Source: Candidatus Magnetocorallium paracelense
GTDB lineage: Bacteria; Nitrospirota; Thermodesulfovibrionia; Thermodesulfovibrionales; Magnetobacteriaceae
Assembly: GCA_029001845.1 (NCBI GenBank)
Contig: JAREWP010000077.1
Coordinates: 1-64,000 of the forward strand
Direction of reading: 5' to 3'
DNA: 64,000 nt
In this document: one piece after another, positions 1 through 8,605 of the stretch
How positions within the stretch are numbered: the stretch's first letter is position 1
How the letters are laid out: the number at the start of each line of letters is the position of its first letter
Notes under the pieces: generated by a model
What the model was told of the DNA's origin: nothing
Seen by the model: the letters and a program-made list of their open reading frames with translations, nothing else
Databases searched by the model: none
Made by a program: the position numbers and the translations under genes

Positions 1-502
1 CTTCCGTTACTTCCATATTGCTTCCGTTGTCCCCGGAATCGTCATTGACACCCCAAAAATTCCCGATCTCGTCGTCCTGCAGCCCGTCTCCCGTGCCTGC
101 TTCGATAAGTAAGAAAGCCTGACCGTTTTCACCCATTGGAGCCGAAACTTCAAGGTCAGCCGAGTAACTGCCGTCGATCACATCCTCTCCGGTCTCATTG
201 TCATCGTTACCGGATGTACCCTGGCCGATCATGGTAATACCGCCGCCGATTTCTATGTTCCCCACGACATTGGGAATGACGCTTCCCAGCCTGTCGACTT
301 TCTCTTCTATTTGAGATACCTTATTCTCGATAGAGTCCTCACTCTTTAATTCGGACATCACTTCGTCATACTCCGACTGGGTGATAATGCCTTTCTTTAA
401 AAGAATTTTCATTATAACGTCCGCTTCCGATGAAAAAGAGAGAGAAGCTGTTGAAACAAATAAAAAAACAGATAATAAAAAAATAATAGTTCTCTTATAC
501 AC
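1..502 (-). CDS. Porin-like outer-membrane protein, N-terminal part (cut by window start)
   Basis: Reading the minus strand from a GTG at 502, directly after an AGGAGG ribosome site, gives an open frame running off the window edge. Residues 1-25 form a signal peptide (YKRTIIFLLSVFLFVSTA). Next comes a short helical segment with a LLKKGIITQSEYDEVM motif, the SHOCT-like stretch often found at the start of bacterial porins, then a coiled-coil-like SIENKVSQIEEKVDRL. After that the chain is Gly/Asn/Asp rich (NIEIGGGITMIGQG) and looks like early barrel strands. I infer an OprB-like or related outer-membrane porin; substrate unknown. Only about 167 residues are visible, so the family call rests on architecture. 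Confidence 0.6.
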   Translation of the reverse strand, partial: MYKRTIIFLLSVFLFVSTASLSFSSEADVIMKILLKKGIITQSEYDEVMSELKSEDSIENKVSQIEEKVDRLGSVIPNVVGNIEIGGGITMIGQGTSGNDDNETGEDVIDGSYSADLEVSAPMGENGQAFLLIEAGTGDGLQDDEIGNFWGVNDDSGDNGSNMEVTE

Positions 503-756
503 TAAAACCTCCTGAATGATTCAAAATTAACTGCCAACGCAGCTGCTTTTCATTATAATTTCGCTTTGGGTCGAGTCGGAAAAAGAATGATGAGCTATAA
601 AAAAACAAAAAACCAGATTCATTCTCACCCTCTGTTCCCTCTATTTTTTGTGGGGCGGGTTGCGATAACCCGCCCTACAGGGGGATTAGAAAGATAGGGA
701 TTCGAAATCCTCTGGCTTTAAATATGTCCTCGCAGGACTAATAAAATGACTTGTTA

Positions 757-936
757 TTAGAAGGTGAGTTCCTTTTCTCTGATCACCTCCTTTCCTATAT
801 TTTGCATATGCTTACACTTGGGACACTTAATCTCTATGTACCTCACCTCTCCCTTCATTAAGAGGCGGCCGCACTTTTTACACCTTACATCTTTCATATC
901 TTTTCCATCTTCTTCCGAGGTAAACGGGATATCCAT
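757..936 (-). CDS. Small zinc-ribbon protein, Com-like
   Basis: A 59-residue frame contains CKKCGRLLMKG, then a short beta segment (VRYIEIKC) and KCPKCKHM: two CxxC knuckles about 20 residues apart. This is the layout of the Mu-phage Com translational regulator family, a zinc ribbon that binds RNA in Mu. The ATG at 936 gives 59 residues but has no clear ribosome site; an ATG at residue 14 preceded by GGAAAAG is an alternative. No other Mu-like gene is in view, so it is either a domesticated small regulator or a leftover. A longer plus-strand frame over the same bases lacks any recognisable motif and is rejected. Confidence 0.6.
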   Translation of the reverse strand: MDIPFTSEEDGKDMKDVRCKKCGRLLMKGEVRYIEIKCPKCKHMQNIGKEVIREKELTF

Positions 937-1057
937 AGTTAAAAATGTGAAAATTCAGCGCCTTGATAATGCAGACAGGATTACAGGATGCCATGAACAG
1001 AACAATAACTTAGTTAATCTCTCTATCCGGTCTGAATCTTTTATTTCAATAAAAAAA

Positions 1058-1193
1058 AATTTAGCAGTCAGCCATCAGCTTTTTAATTGCAACACTTTAC
1101 GGTTCAAAATAGATTCACCCGTAAGGTGATGTTATTATTGGCATAATATCAATTCTTTCCTTAGCTAAAGGCTAACCGCTGACTGCTGTTTTA
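1058..1193. repeat. Dispersed AACAGC repeat, copy 1
   Basis: About 136 bases with imperfect inverted ends (left TTAGCAGTCAGCCATCAGC, right GCTGACTGCTGTTTTA) and an inner conserved block (ATTCACCC, GTAAGGTGA, TTGGCATAA, TCAATTCTTTCCTTAGCT). The same block recurs at 5322-5436 (right end lost) and 31619-31762, so this is a small non-coding mobile repeat. Confidence 0.7.
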
Positions 1194-1249
1194 GGAGCAA
1201 ATGAAAGAAAATGAAATTCTATTTCAATTAAATAGCAAAAAAATATTAT

Positions 1250-1681
1250 CTACTTAAAACAATCATTGCAGATTCCATATAAAGACATATTATGATCCAC
1301 CAATACAAAACCGTACTTTGCAGCAATACTTTCCTGCAATTCCTCAATCTGGCTGTCTACTATTTCAATGGTTTTCTTGCAGTGCATACAGATCAGATGA
1401 TCATGGTGGATATGACAACATTTATGTTCATATCTGACAATTCTGTCTCCAAAATCCACCTCACGGGCAATGTCGGACTCAACAAGCAATTTTAAAGTCC
1501 TGTAAACGGTTGTCTGCCCAATGGATTTATCCTTTTTCTTGACAATCTCATAGAGTTCTTCGTGGGTAAGATGCTTTTCTGTCTTCAAAAAGGTTTCAAG
1601 AATCAAATTTCGCTGGTGGGTGGCTTTAAGATTCTTTTTGGACAAATATTGTTCGAATACTGCTTTTGCCTGCTTCTGCAT
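1250..1681 (-). CDS. fur: Fur-family metal-responsive transcriptional repressor
   Basis: A 143-residue protein of normal Fur length. Residues 1-85 are the winged helix (ATHQRNLILETFL, HLTHEELYEIV, GQTTVYRTLKLLVESDIA). The dimerisation/metal domain follows, with HHDHLICMHCKKTIEI and the C-terminal CNDC pair that in the family forms a structural zinc site. Fur, PerR and Zur share this architecture; the HHDH core and two CxxC pairs fit Fur or PerR and I cannot separate them. It is monocistronic, divergent from the chemoreceptor, and upstream of it lies an A+T-rich region with no Fur box I could recognise. Likely role: metal- or peroxide-dependent repression. Confidence 0.85.
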   Translation of the reverse strand: MQKQAKAVFEQYLSKKNLKATHQRNLILETFLKTEKHLTHEELYEIVKKKDKSIGQTTVYRTLKLLVESDIAREVDFGDRIVRYEHKCCHIHHDHLICMHCKKTIEIVDSQIEELQESIAAKYGFVLVDHNMSLYGICNDCFK

Positions 1682-1920
1682 AACATAAACTGTTCGATGA
1701 AATTAAATTTCAATTTCGGCTATTATACAGACATAAAAATCGTTGTGTCAACAGGTATTGTCTTTTTTATAAAAAAAATCCTGTAAAGAAATGAAAAAAT
1801 TCAAGAAAAGCAGAGAAATTCGATGCTTTGTCAAGTATAACTCAAATATATAAACGCTTTATAAGGACTTTATGCTCACAAACTACCGGTTAAATTTAAC
1901 GCCTTCGGCGGATGTCTTTA

Positions 1921-1998
1921 AATGTAGCCGCAGGCTTCAGCCTGCGCCCGGGTTCAGCTGACCAACGGTTCACGCAGGCTTTAGCCTGCGGCTACATT
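1921..1998. repeat. Large palindrome, CAGGCT/AGCCTG type
   Basis: Two 26-base arms (1921-1946 and 1973-1998) are almost perfect reverse complements around a 26-base spacer; the repeated core is GCAGGCTT(C/T)AGCCTGC, itself palindromic. It lies in the 540-base gap between fur and the chemoreceptor gene. It is a REP-type extragenic element; the rest of the gap is A+T-rich and shows no gene. Confidence 0.75.
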
Positions 1999-2222
1999 TA
2001 TTGCTTATAGCTTACAAACAGGCATAATCACAAATTATGTTATAATTTGAAACTTCACTGTATTTATTATAACCTTCAGAGAATTCAAAGAAACAAAGTA
2101 AACTTATGGACGCATTCAGAATCTGTTTATAAATAAATCTCCTACCCCCCGGATTTTTAAAGAGGAAATATTTTAAGGATTATTTATTCACAGGGAGACG
2201 CCAATTTGTAAGGAGGCCGGAT

Positions 2223-3716
2223 ATGAAAGGACTAACCCTATGGTATCGCCTGCATAAAACACTGACTTCTGTTAAAACGAAGATAATTATTATTTTGGGG
2301 CTTTTCTCACTATTTATGGTAATTGTTATCGGTGCTGCATTCTATGTCTCTGAATTGCAATCGGCAGACGCCAAAGTAATCGATATTGCAGGGCGTCAGA
2401 GGATGTTAACACAGAAAATGACTAAGGAGGCTTATTTCTTTCTTACTCTTCTTGAAGTCTCCGAAGAGGAGTTAACAAAGACGAGAAGTAATCTGGCGGA
2501 ATCTGTATTGCTTTTTGACGCCACCATAAAGGCGCTGAAAAACGGCGGGACTGTTTTGGGAACGGATGGAAAAGAGACCCTGTTGCCTGAAAGCAGTAAC
2601 GAAGTGAAAATTCAATTGGAAAAGACCTATGAGATGTGGGTTTCATTTAAATCATCTCTGGAGATTATAACGGACCAGAATGTCGATATCGGTTCCGATC
2701 GATTTTATAATGCCGTAAAGGATGTGTGGGAAAATAATATTCAAATTTTAAATGAATCGAACAAAGCCGTCATATTGCTGGAAAAAGAGTCAGAGAAAAA
2801 GTCCAAAATGCTTAAAACCGTTCAGCTCTCTACACTGCTTCTGACTCTGCTGTGTGCAATCATCGCATTTATTTCCGGTAAAAAATTTATAATCAATCCG
2901 ATTCATCGTTCAATAATCGATATTACTTCTGCTTCCAGTGAAATAGCCTCTACAGCGACAGAGCATGCACAGATTGTCAGTCAACAGGTGTCCGCCGTAA
3001 ATGAGACAACTGTCACTATGGATGAATTGAAGGCGTCTTCTTTACAATCCGTTGAGCAGGCTGAAGCTGCGGCGTCAAATGCTGCAAATGCATTGGAACT
3101 ATCGGAAAAAGGCATCGCCGCTCTGGATCAAACATTTCAGGGCATTACTCAACTAAAAGATAAAGTTTCCGATATCGCTCGTAATATTTCCAATTTAAGC
3201 GAACAAACCGGCCGGATCGCAGAGATTGCAAACATGGTAACTGATTTTGCAAGGGAAACAAAAATGCTGGCAATGAACGCATCCGTCGAAGCTGTTCGCG
3301 CAGGTGAATATGGAAAGGGATTTAGCGTCGTGTCACAGGAAATACGCACGCTTGCCGATGAAAGCAAAAAGTCTGCAATTCTTATCAACGAACTTATAGA
3401 GAGTATCAATAAAGCAACATTACACACTGTCATGTCCGCAGAGGAGGGAAGTAAAGCATCGGACAGAGGATTACAACTTATCATGAAAAGTAAAGATTTA
3501 TTCAACGATGCTGTTTCTTCAGTGAATAATGTGTCAACCAATTCCATGCAGATTTCCATGAATTTAGAGCAGCAGACAAAGGCAGTCATACAGGTTGTCG
3601 AAGCAATGAACTCCATCCATGACAGTACAAAGGAGACATCCGCCGGAGCGGACCTGACAAAAAAGGGAATCGAAAAATTAAACGAGGTAGCCCATGACCT
3701 TAAGGAAATGGTGTAA
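2223..3716 (+). CDS. Methyl-accepting chemotaxis protein with PilJ-type sensor domain
   Basis: 497 residues. Membrane segment 1 is at about 19-45, followed by an extracytoplasmic domain with AGRQRMLTQKMTKEAYF, the signature of the type IV pili methyl-accepting (PilJ/NarX-like) domain. Membrane segment 2 is near 203-224. The cytoplasmic part is a long helical hairpin whose tip reads ETKMLAMNASVEAVRAGEYG followed by FSVVSQEIRTLADESKKSA, the CheA/CheW contact region. No HAMP domain is obvious. The start is fixed by AAGGAGG eight bases upstream. A periplasmic binding protein gene follows after 25 bases and may deliver ligand to it. In the family such domains sense nitrate or small anions, or act on pili; the ligand here is unknown. 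Confidence 0.88.
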   Translation: MKGLTLWYRLHKTLTSVKTKIIIILGLFSLFMVIVIGAAFYVSELQSADAKVIDIAGRQRMLTQKMTKEAYFFLTLLEVSEEELTKTRSNLAESVLLFDATIKALKNGGTVLGTDGKETLLPESSNEVKIQLEKTYEMWVSFKSSLEIITDQNVDIGSDRFYNAVKDVWENNIQILNESNKAVILLEKESEKKSKMLKTVQLSTLLLTLLCAIIAFISGKKFIINPIHRSIIDITSASSEIASTATEHAQIVSQQVSAVNETTVTMDELKASSLQSVEQAEAAASNAANALELSEKGIAALDQTFQGITQLKDKVSDIARNISNLSEQTGRIAEIANMVTDFARETKMLAMNASVEAVRAGEYGKGFSVVSQEIRTLADESKKSAILINELIESINKATLHTVMSAEEGSKASDRGLQLIMKSKDLFNDAVSSVNNVSTNSMQISMNLEQQTKAVIQVVEAMNSIHDSTKETSAGADLTKKGIEKLNEVAHDLKEMV

Positions 3717-3741
3717 TAATTAATAATAACGAGGAGGAAGA

Positions 3742-4503
3742 ATGATAAAGAGACTTTTTTTATATACCCTTTTCAGTATATTTGTAACGTTTTTATATAT
3801 TCATCCTGTTTTGGCTGAAACGATTAAAATGTCAGGTTCGACTACAGTTCAGAAGAGGATTTTTGAACCTGCCGGTAAAGCGATAAAAGAAAAAACAGGT
3901 TATGGCGTCACAATAAAAGGTATCGGCTCGGGAGGTGGTTTCAAAGAACTGACTCAGGGAAAGGTAGATGCTTCCATCGCATCCAGTCCTTTGACTTTGC
4001 TTTTACAAAAGATCGGTCTTGATGACAATGGTACCTATATGGAACATATAATAACCAAAGATGTGATTGTACCGGTCGTCCATCTGTCAAATCCGGTATC
4101 AATGCTTTCATGGCATGAGCTTTCCCATATAAACAGCGGGAAAATCGTTAACTGGAAGGAAGTGGGCGGGCCTGACCTGGAAATAACGGTCATTACTTCC
4201 CATGGCGGTTCCGCTACAAGGGCTGTGTTTCAAAAAATGGTTATGAATGGAAGCCCCTATGTGAAAAGCGCACGGAAAGTAAAATCCACGAGACAGGAAA
4301 TTACTCTTGTGGCGCGTTTTAAAGGCGGCATCGGCGCCGTATCTGAAGGATTTGTAAAACTCAACCCGGGAAAGGTAAAAGTGATAAAAACAGATGAAAT
4401 ATCACGTCCTTTAAGCATAATAACAAAGGGAAAACCTTCCCCTCAAGTTCAGGCTGTCATTAATTTTTTAATGAGCCCCGAAGCCGTGGAATACTTCAGG
4501 TAA
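3742..4503 (+). CDS. PstS-like periplasmic substrate-binding protein
   Basis: 253 residues with a signal peptide (MIKRLFLYTLFSIFVTFLYI, cleavage near VLAE). The first strand after it, IKMSGSTTVQKRIFEP, plus GSGGGFKELTQGKVDASIAS, HGGSATRAVF and the C-terminal PQVQAVINFLMSPEAVEYF match the PBP-like superfamily containing phosphate-binding PstS. No ABC permease or ATPase genes are nearby. It directly follows the PilJ-type chemoreceptor (25-base gap with GAGGAGG), so I infer a chemosensory co-receptor rather than an uptake component. Phosphate is the family default ligand, but molybdate, tungstate or another oxyanion is possible. Confidence 0.8.
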   Translation: MIKRLFLYTLFSIFVTFLYIHPVLAETIKMSGSTTVQKRIFEPAGKAIKEKTGYGVTIKGIGSGGGFKELTQGKVDASIASSPLTLLLQKIGLDDNGTYMEHIITKDVIVPVVHLSNPVSMLSWHELSHINSGKIVNWKEVGGPDLEITVITSHGGSATRAVFQKMVMNGSPYVKSARKVKSTRQEITLVARFKGGIGAVSEGFVKLNPGKVKVIKTDEISRPLSIITKGKPSPQVQAVINFLMSPEAVEYFR

Positions 4504-4508
4504 ATAAC

Positions 4509-4575
4509 TAAAAAACAGCAATTAGCGATCAGCTGTCAGCATTCAGCCAGAGATTGCTGTTGATAGTGTTTTGAA
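4509..4575. repeat. Short degenerate AACAGC repeat
   Basis: Reads AAAAACAGCAATTAGC at one end and GATTGCTGTTGATAGTGTTT at the other, a short inverted-end relative of the AACAGC repeats. It follows the binding-protein gene and could fold as a hairpin in the transcript. Confidence 0.4.
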
Positions 4576-4650
4576 GGAGTGGCGGATACCATCAAAATCT
4601 AAATTTGTTATTGATGCCTAAATGTCATTAACTTACAACACATAACTACA

Positions 4651-5187
4651 ATGGTAATTATATTGATTGGCCCCAGCGGTTGTGGAAAAACCACTGTCGG
4701 TTTGTTATTGGCAAAAAAACTAGCATGGAATTTTTATGATGCTGATAACTTTCATTCTCCTCAAAATGTGGAAAAAATGAGATCCGGTATTCCGTTATCC
4801 GATCGAGACAGAGAACCCTGGCTATTGGACCTGGCATCCCAAATTGAAAACTGGAATCAATCCGGTGCAAATTCGATCCTTGCTTGTTCAGCACTAAAAT
4901 CGGAATACCGGAAGATGCTGTGGGTTGACCAAAAAACTGTGTTCACTGTCTACCTGAAAGGTGATATATCGTTGCTCGCTGATCGTATGCAAAAAAGAAC
5001 AGGTCACTATATGAAGTTTGATCTATTGCAGAGCCAGGTGAATACCTTTGAAGAACCTGAAGATGGATTCACAGTCCACATTGATCAAACGCCGGAACAG
5101 ATCGTTGAAAATATCATTTCACTATTTAGTTTCAACCTAAAAGTGACAATTAGGTCGAGGACCGAGGGTGTAAAAGCAAGTGCTTAG
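4651..5187 (+). CDS. gntK: Gluconokinase (GntK type) with repeat-derived C-terminus
   Basis: 178 residues. Walker A is IGPSGCGKTTVG at about 6-17. The family motifs FYDADNFHSPQNVEKM, G.PLSDRDREPWL, ACSALKSEYRK, and RTGHYMKFDLLQSQ with FEEPEDG are in canonical order, matching ATP-dependent D-gluconate 6-phosphorylation (EC 2.7.1.12). The natural family C-terminus would end near QIVENIISLF. Here the last 17 residues (NLKVTIRSRTEGVKASA) are read out of a MITE beginning at 5134, so the stop codon belongs to the element. No gluconate permease or Entner-Doudoroff gene lies beside it, and no clear ribosome site precedes the ATG. The kinase core is intact, so activity is likely. Confidence 0.85.
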   Translation: MVIILIGPSGCGKTTVGLLLAKKLAWNFYDADNFHSPQNVEKMRSGIPLSDRDREPWLLDLASQIENWNQSGANSILACSALKSEYRKMLWVDQKTVFTVYLKGDISLLADRMQKRTGHYMKFDLLQSQVNTFEEPEDGFTVHIDQTPEQIVENIISLFSFNLKVTIRSRTEGVKASA

Positions 5188-5315
5188 GCAAGGAGGCAAG
5201 GCGATTTAGGCGCAGGCGTAGCAGAGCTGCGTTGAGCACTAAATCGGTGAAGTCCGACGCAGCATAAGTGATTGATTTTACAGTAGAATCCCGATCTAAT
5301 TGTCACTTTTAGGTT
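5134..5315. repeat. MITE with 20-base perfect terminal inverted repeats
   Basis: The left end AACCTAAAAGTGACAATTAG at 5134-5153 is the exact reverse complement of the right end CTAATTGTCACTTTTAGGTT at 5296-5315. The interior contains a further partial inverted repeat (AAGTGCTTAGGC, GAGCACTAAATC) and no gene. A decayed right end of the same family lies at 14975-15028. Confidence 0.8.
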
Positions 5316-5321
5316 CAATAC

Positions 5322-5436
5322 AAAAACAGCATTTAGCTGTCAGCTCTTTAATTGAAACACTTTAGGGTCAAAACAGATTCACCCATAAGGTGAAGCTTAT
5401 TTTGGCAAACATCAATTCTTTAATTCTTTCCTTAAT
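5322..5436. repeat. Dispersed AACAGC repeat, copy 2 (right end missing)
   Basis: AAAAACAGCATTTAGCTGTC starts seven bases after the MITE. The conserved core (CACTTTAGGG, ATTCACCCATAAGGTGAAGC, TTGGCAAACATCAATTCTTT) matches the other copies, but the right-hand inverted end is missing. Confidence 0.65.
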
Positions 5437-5490
5437 TCTTCAGACCAGGTTTGATTTTTATTAATTCCCTCTTTTTCGTTCATTCCCATC

Positions 5491-5520
5491 TTGACATAGT
5501 CTGCTTTGAAATGTTAATTA
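5491..5520 (+). promoter_or_regulatory. Possible sigma-70 promoter of the rnf operon
   Basis: A perfect -35 hexamer TTGACA at 5491-5496 is followed 17 bases later by TTAATT and overlapping TAATTA/TTATAC as weak -10 candidates, about 85 bases before rnfC. The -35 is good and the -10 poor, so this is only a candidate. Confidence 0.35.
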
Positions 5521-5606
5521 TACAGTTCATTAAATTCTATTCTTCCTTTCTTCAAATCTTAGAAAAAATCAAACACTCTTATTAAGTGAAAAAGGAAACG
5601 TAAGTA

Positions 5607-6914
5607 ATGAGTTTACTGACATTTCAAGGCGGTATTCACCCGCCTGAAAGTAAAGAACTTGCTGAAAATGCAAGTATCAGGGAAGCCAAAATTCCTCCTC
5701 GTGTGATTATTCAGTTAAGCCAGCATATAGGAGCTCCCTGTAAATCGCTTGTAGAAATCGGACAGGATGTAAAGATCGGAGAACAGATAGGAAATCCCGA
5801 AGGATTTGTTTCCGCTCCGGTTCACTCCTCCGTTTCCGGCAAAGTCAGCGCTATCGGGACATTTCCCGCTCCAAATGGCAAAATGATACCTTCTGTCGTT
5901 ATCGAAAACAACGGGGCCGACGAAGAGGTCTCGCTAGAAGAGGATGCAGATTACTTTTCAAAGTCTCCGGAAGAGTTAAAAGAGAGAATAAAAAAGGCCG
6001 GAATCGTCGGTATGGGAGGCGCTGCTTTTCCTACTCACGTAAAGTTATCTCCGCCTAAAGAAAAGCCTGTAGATGCGGTAATTATAAACGGCGCCGAATG
6101 CGAACCCTACCTGACATCCGATCACAGAGTGATGGTAGAGCATCCGGAAGAAGTCATCGCGGGACTTAAAATATTAATGAAAGTGCTCGGCGTAAATAAG
6201 GGGTATGTAGGCGTAGAGAGCAACAAACCGAATGCAATCGAAAAGATGGAAAGAGCAGCTTCCGGAGAGAATAATATACAAGTGCTCACATTGCAGGTAA
6301 AATATCCTCAAGGCGCAGAAAAAATGTTGATAAAGGCCATAATGGACAGAGAGGTTCCGGCAGGCGGTTTACCAATGGACATTGGCGTTGTGGTGCAAAA
6401 TGTAGGAACGGCTTATGCCATATATGAAGCGTGTAGGTTTAAAAAGCCTGTTATAGACAGAGTCGTAAGCATAACAGGAAGAGGAATCACCACCCCTTCC
6501 AACCTCAGAGTGAGAATAGGAACTTCCCTTGGCCTGTTAATAGAGGAATGCGGCGGTTTTAAAGGTGATGCAGTAAAAATTATCTCAGGCGGGCCGATGA
6601 TGGGTTTTGCCGTTTACAGCCTTGACGTACCGGTAACGAAGGGCACTTCGGGAATTGTAGTAATGAACGGGGACGAAGCCGTGCATACGGAAAAGTTCGG
6701 CCCCTGTATCCGGTGCGGTCGCTGCATAGACGCCTGCCCGATGGGCCTGATGCCTACAATGCTGAGTCTTTATTCTGAAAGGGAGATTTTTGAGGACTGT
6801 AAGGAATATAACCTTTTCGACTGTTTTGAATGCGGATCGTGCACCTATGTCTGCCCTGCAAAGAGACCTATCGTTCAGCAGATCAGGCTGGCGAAATCAC
6901 AGGTTAAACCCTGA
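5607..6914 (+). CDS. rnfC: Rnf complex subunit C (NADH-binding, two 4Fe-4S)
   Basis: 435 residues, the compact form of RnfC. The N-terminal barrel-sandwich segment (CKSLVEIGQDVKIGEQIG, FVSAPVHSSVSGKVSAIG) is followed by the NADH/FMN-binding fold with GIVGMGGAAFPTHVKLSPP and INGAECEPYLTSDHR. A SLBB-like stretch leads to two 4Fe-4S motifs, CIRCGRCIDACP and CFECGSCTYVCP, at about 370-420. It is the peripheral subunit that exchanges electrons with NAD. It is the first gene of rnfCDGEAB, the order seen in many anaerobes. The start ATG follows GGAAACG, a weak ribosome site. Confidence 0.95.
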   Translation: MSLLTFQGGIHPPESKELAENASIREAKIPPRVIIQLSQHIGAPCKSLVEIGQDVKIGEQIGNPEGFVSAPVHSSVSGKVSAIGTFPAPNGKMIPSVVIENNGADEEVSLEEDADYFSKSPEELKERIKKAGIVGMGGAAFPTHVKLSPPKEKPVDAVIINGAECEPYLTSDHRVMVEHPEEVIAGLKILMKVLGVNKGYVGVESNKPNAIEKMERAASGENNIQVLTLQVKYPQGAEKMLIKAIMDREVPAGGLPMDIGVVVQNVGTAYAIYEACRFKKPVIDRVVSITGRGITTPSNLRVRIGTSLGLLIEECGGFKGDAVKIISGGPMMGFAVYSLDVPVTKGTSGIVVMNGDEAVHTEKFGPCIRCGRCIDACPMGLMPTMLSLYSEREIFEDCKEYNLFDCFECGSCTYVCPAKRPIVQQIRLAKSQVKP

Positions 6915-7010
6915 CCCGGCAAGCAGGGACCAAAATCGATTTAAAGCATAGGACAACAGGCAGAAGGCATAAGTAAAAAGAATATTATTCTGTAAAGGGA
7001 GCATAGAGTC

Positions 7011-8021
7011 ATGGCAATGACGAAAAGAGAACAGGACCTGCTCATATCCGTAAGCCCCCATATAAGGACCGACGAGACAATAGGTCGCATTATGTGGACA
7101 GTCAGCCTAAGTCTGCTGCCTGCTTTTATGATGGGCGTCTATTTTTTCGGCCCAAGGGCTGTCTATATAACGGCTCTTTGTATCGCAGCATCCATGTTTA
7201 GCGAATGGATGGTTCAGAAAATGACAAACAAAGACATTGCCCTCAGAGACGGCAGCGCCTTTTTGACAGGTTTGCTGCTGGGGATGAATATGCCTGCAAC
7301 GGCGCCCTTTTATATTCCCCTTGTAAGTTCATTCATGGCCGTCGCTATAACCAAACAACTCTTCGGAGGTCTCGGTTTCAATATATTTAATCCCGCCCTT
7401 CTGGGCCGCGCTTTTGCACTGATCACATGGCCGCGCGCCATGACGACATGGATGGAGCCTTCCGCCGCCTTAACGGGAATCGATGTAAAGACAACAGCAA
7501 CTCCCCTGGGAGTGCTGAAAGAAGAGGGGATGGAGAAACTACTTGCCGAATTCGGAGACAAAATGAATCTTTACAGTGAACTCCTGATAGGCCACAGGGC
7601 CGGAAGTCTGGGAGAGACGTCAGTGATTGCTCTTTTAATCGGCGGTCTTTTTCTCATTTACAAAAGATATATATCCTGGCATATCCCTCTCTCATACCTT
7701 GTTACGGTAGGTGTGCTGGCCTGGATATTCGGAGGTAAAGAGGGACTCTTTACAGGAGACCCCATTGTTCATCTTCTTAGCGGCGGATTAATACTTGGCG
7801 CCTTTTTTATGGCGACCGATTATGTAACATGCCCTTCGATCAGAAAGGGACAGATCGTATTTGGCATTGGCTGCGGATTTCTTACCATATTGATAAGACT
7901 AAAAGCAGGATATCCGGAAGGAGTAATGTTCGCCGTACTGCTGATGAACTGTTTCTCACCTCTTATTGACAGGAGTATGAAATCCAAAGTCTTCGGAGCG
8001 AAAAAGGAGGTAAAGGCATGA
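7011..8021 (+). CDS. rnfD: Rnf complex subunit D (covalent FMN)
   Basis: 336-residue polytopic membrane protein of the NqrB/RnfD family. The motif TTATPLGVLKEE near residue 160-170 contains the Thr that in this family carries FMN through a phosphoester bond. The characteristic GGLGFNIFNPALLGRAF loop and the late ATDYVTCPSIRKGQIVFG segment are present. It forms part of the ion-translocating membrane core. GGGAGCA precedes the ATG at 7011; an ATG two codons later is also possible. It overlaps rnfG by four bases (ATGA), which suggests translational coupling. Confidence 0.95.
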   Translation: MAMTKREQDLLISVSPHIRTDETIGRIMWTVSLSLLPAFMMGVYFFGPRAVYITALCIAASMFSEWMVQKMTNKDIALRDGSAFLTGLLLGMNMPATAPFYIPLVSSFMAVAITKQLFGGLGFNIFNPALLGRAFALITWPRAMTTWMEPSAALTGIDVKTTATPLGVLKEEGMEKLLAEFGDKMNLYSELLIGHRAGSLGETSVIALLIGGLFLIYKRYISWHIPLSYLVTVGVLAWIFGGKEGLFTGDPIVHLLSGGLILGAFFMATDYVTCPSIRKGQIVFGIGCGFLTILIRLKAGYPEGVMFAVLLMNCFSPLIDRSMKSKVFGAKKEVKA

Positions 8022-8605
8022 CCTTCAAAGATATAATGAAAATAACCTTTAACCTCGTTGTACTCTATATTGTAGGCGGCCTGCTCCTGGCAACGGTTTA
8101 TTCCAAGACATCACCTATAATATTCAGACTAAATGAAGAGGAGAAACAGGAAGCCCTGAGGCAGATGATGCCTGAGGCTGAGCTCAACGAGAAGCTTGGT
8201 GATTGGGAGATACATGAAAAGCATGCCGAATACTATGCCGCTAAAAAAGGAGAAGAGACATTGGGTTACATCGTTCAGACATTCGGAAAGGGGTATTCCA
8301 GTTATATAAACATACTCTTTTCCGTTAATTCAGATTTTAAAATACAAAAAATCGATATACTCCATCATGCCGAAACGCCGGGACTTGGAGACGAAATCGA
8401 ATTCGATTCCTTCAAGAATCTCTTTATCGGCAAAGGTGTGGAGCAGATGAAAGTCGATAAAATGGAGCCCACAGACAATATTCTGGCAATAACAGGAGCC
8501 ACCATATCTACCAGGGCCGTTGCCGAAGACGGCATAAAAAACGGTCTCATATTTTTAAAGAGCGCCCTGGAAGGAGGACAGACCCATGGAGCATCATCAC
8601 ACTAA
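8018..8605 (+). CDS. rnfG: Rnf complex subunit G (covalent FMN, periplasmic)
   Basis: 195 residues with one N-terminal membrane anchor (about 10-30) and an extracytoplasmic FMN-binding domain. HHAETPGLGDEIEF and the flavinylation motif ITGATISTRAV near residues 155-165 are both present; the Thr of TGATIST accepts FMN. The subunit passes electrons across the periplasmic side between RnfD and RnfA/E. It overlaps rnfD at its start and rnfE at its end by 20 bases. The C-terminal tail GGQTHGASSH is slightly His-rich. Confidence 0.94.
   Translation: MTFKDIMKITFNLVVLYIVGGLLLATVYSKTSPIIFRLNEEEKQEALRQMMPEAELNEKLGDWEIHEKHAEYYAAKKGEETLGYIVQTFGKGYSSYINILFSVNSDFKIQKIDILHHAETPGLGDEIEFDSFKNLFIGKGVEQMKVDKMEPTDNILAITGATISTRAVAEDGIKNGLIFLKSALEGGQTHGASSH

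Noticed and set aside
764-1129. 121-codon plus-strand frame opposite the zinc ribbon
   Set aside because: No ribosome site, no family features, and its second half runs into a dispersed repeat; the minus-strand frame has a clear zinc ribbon.
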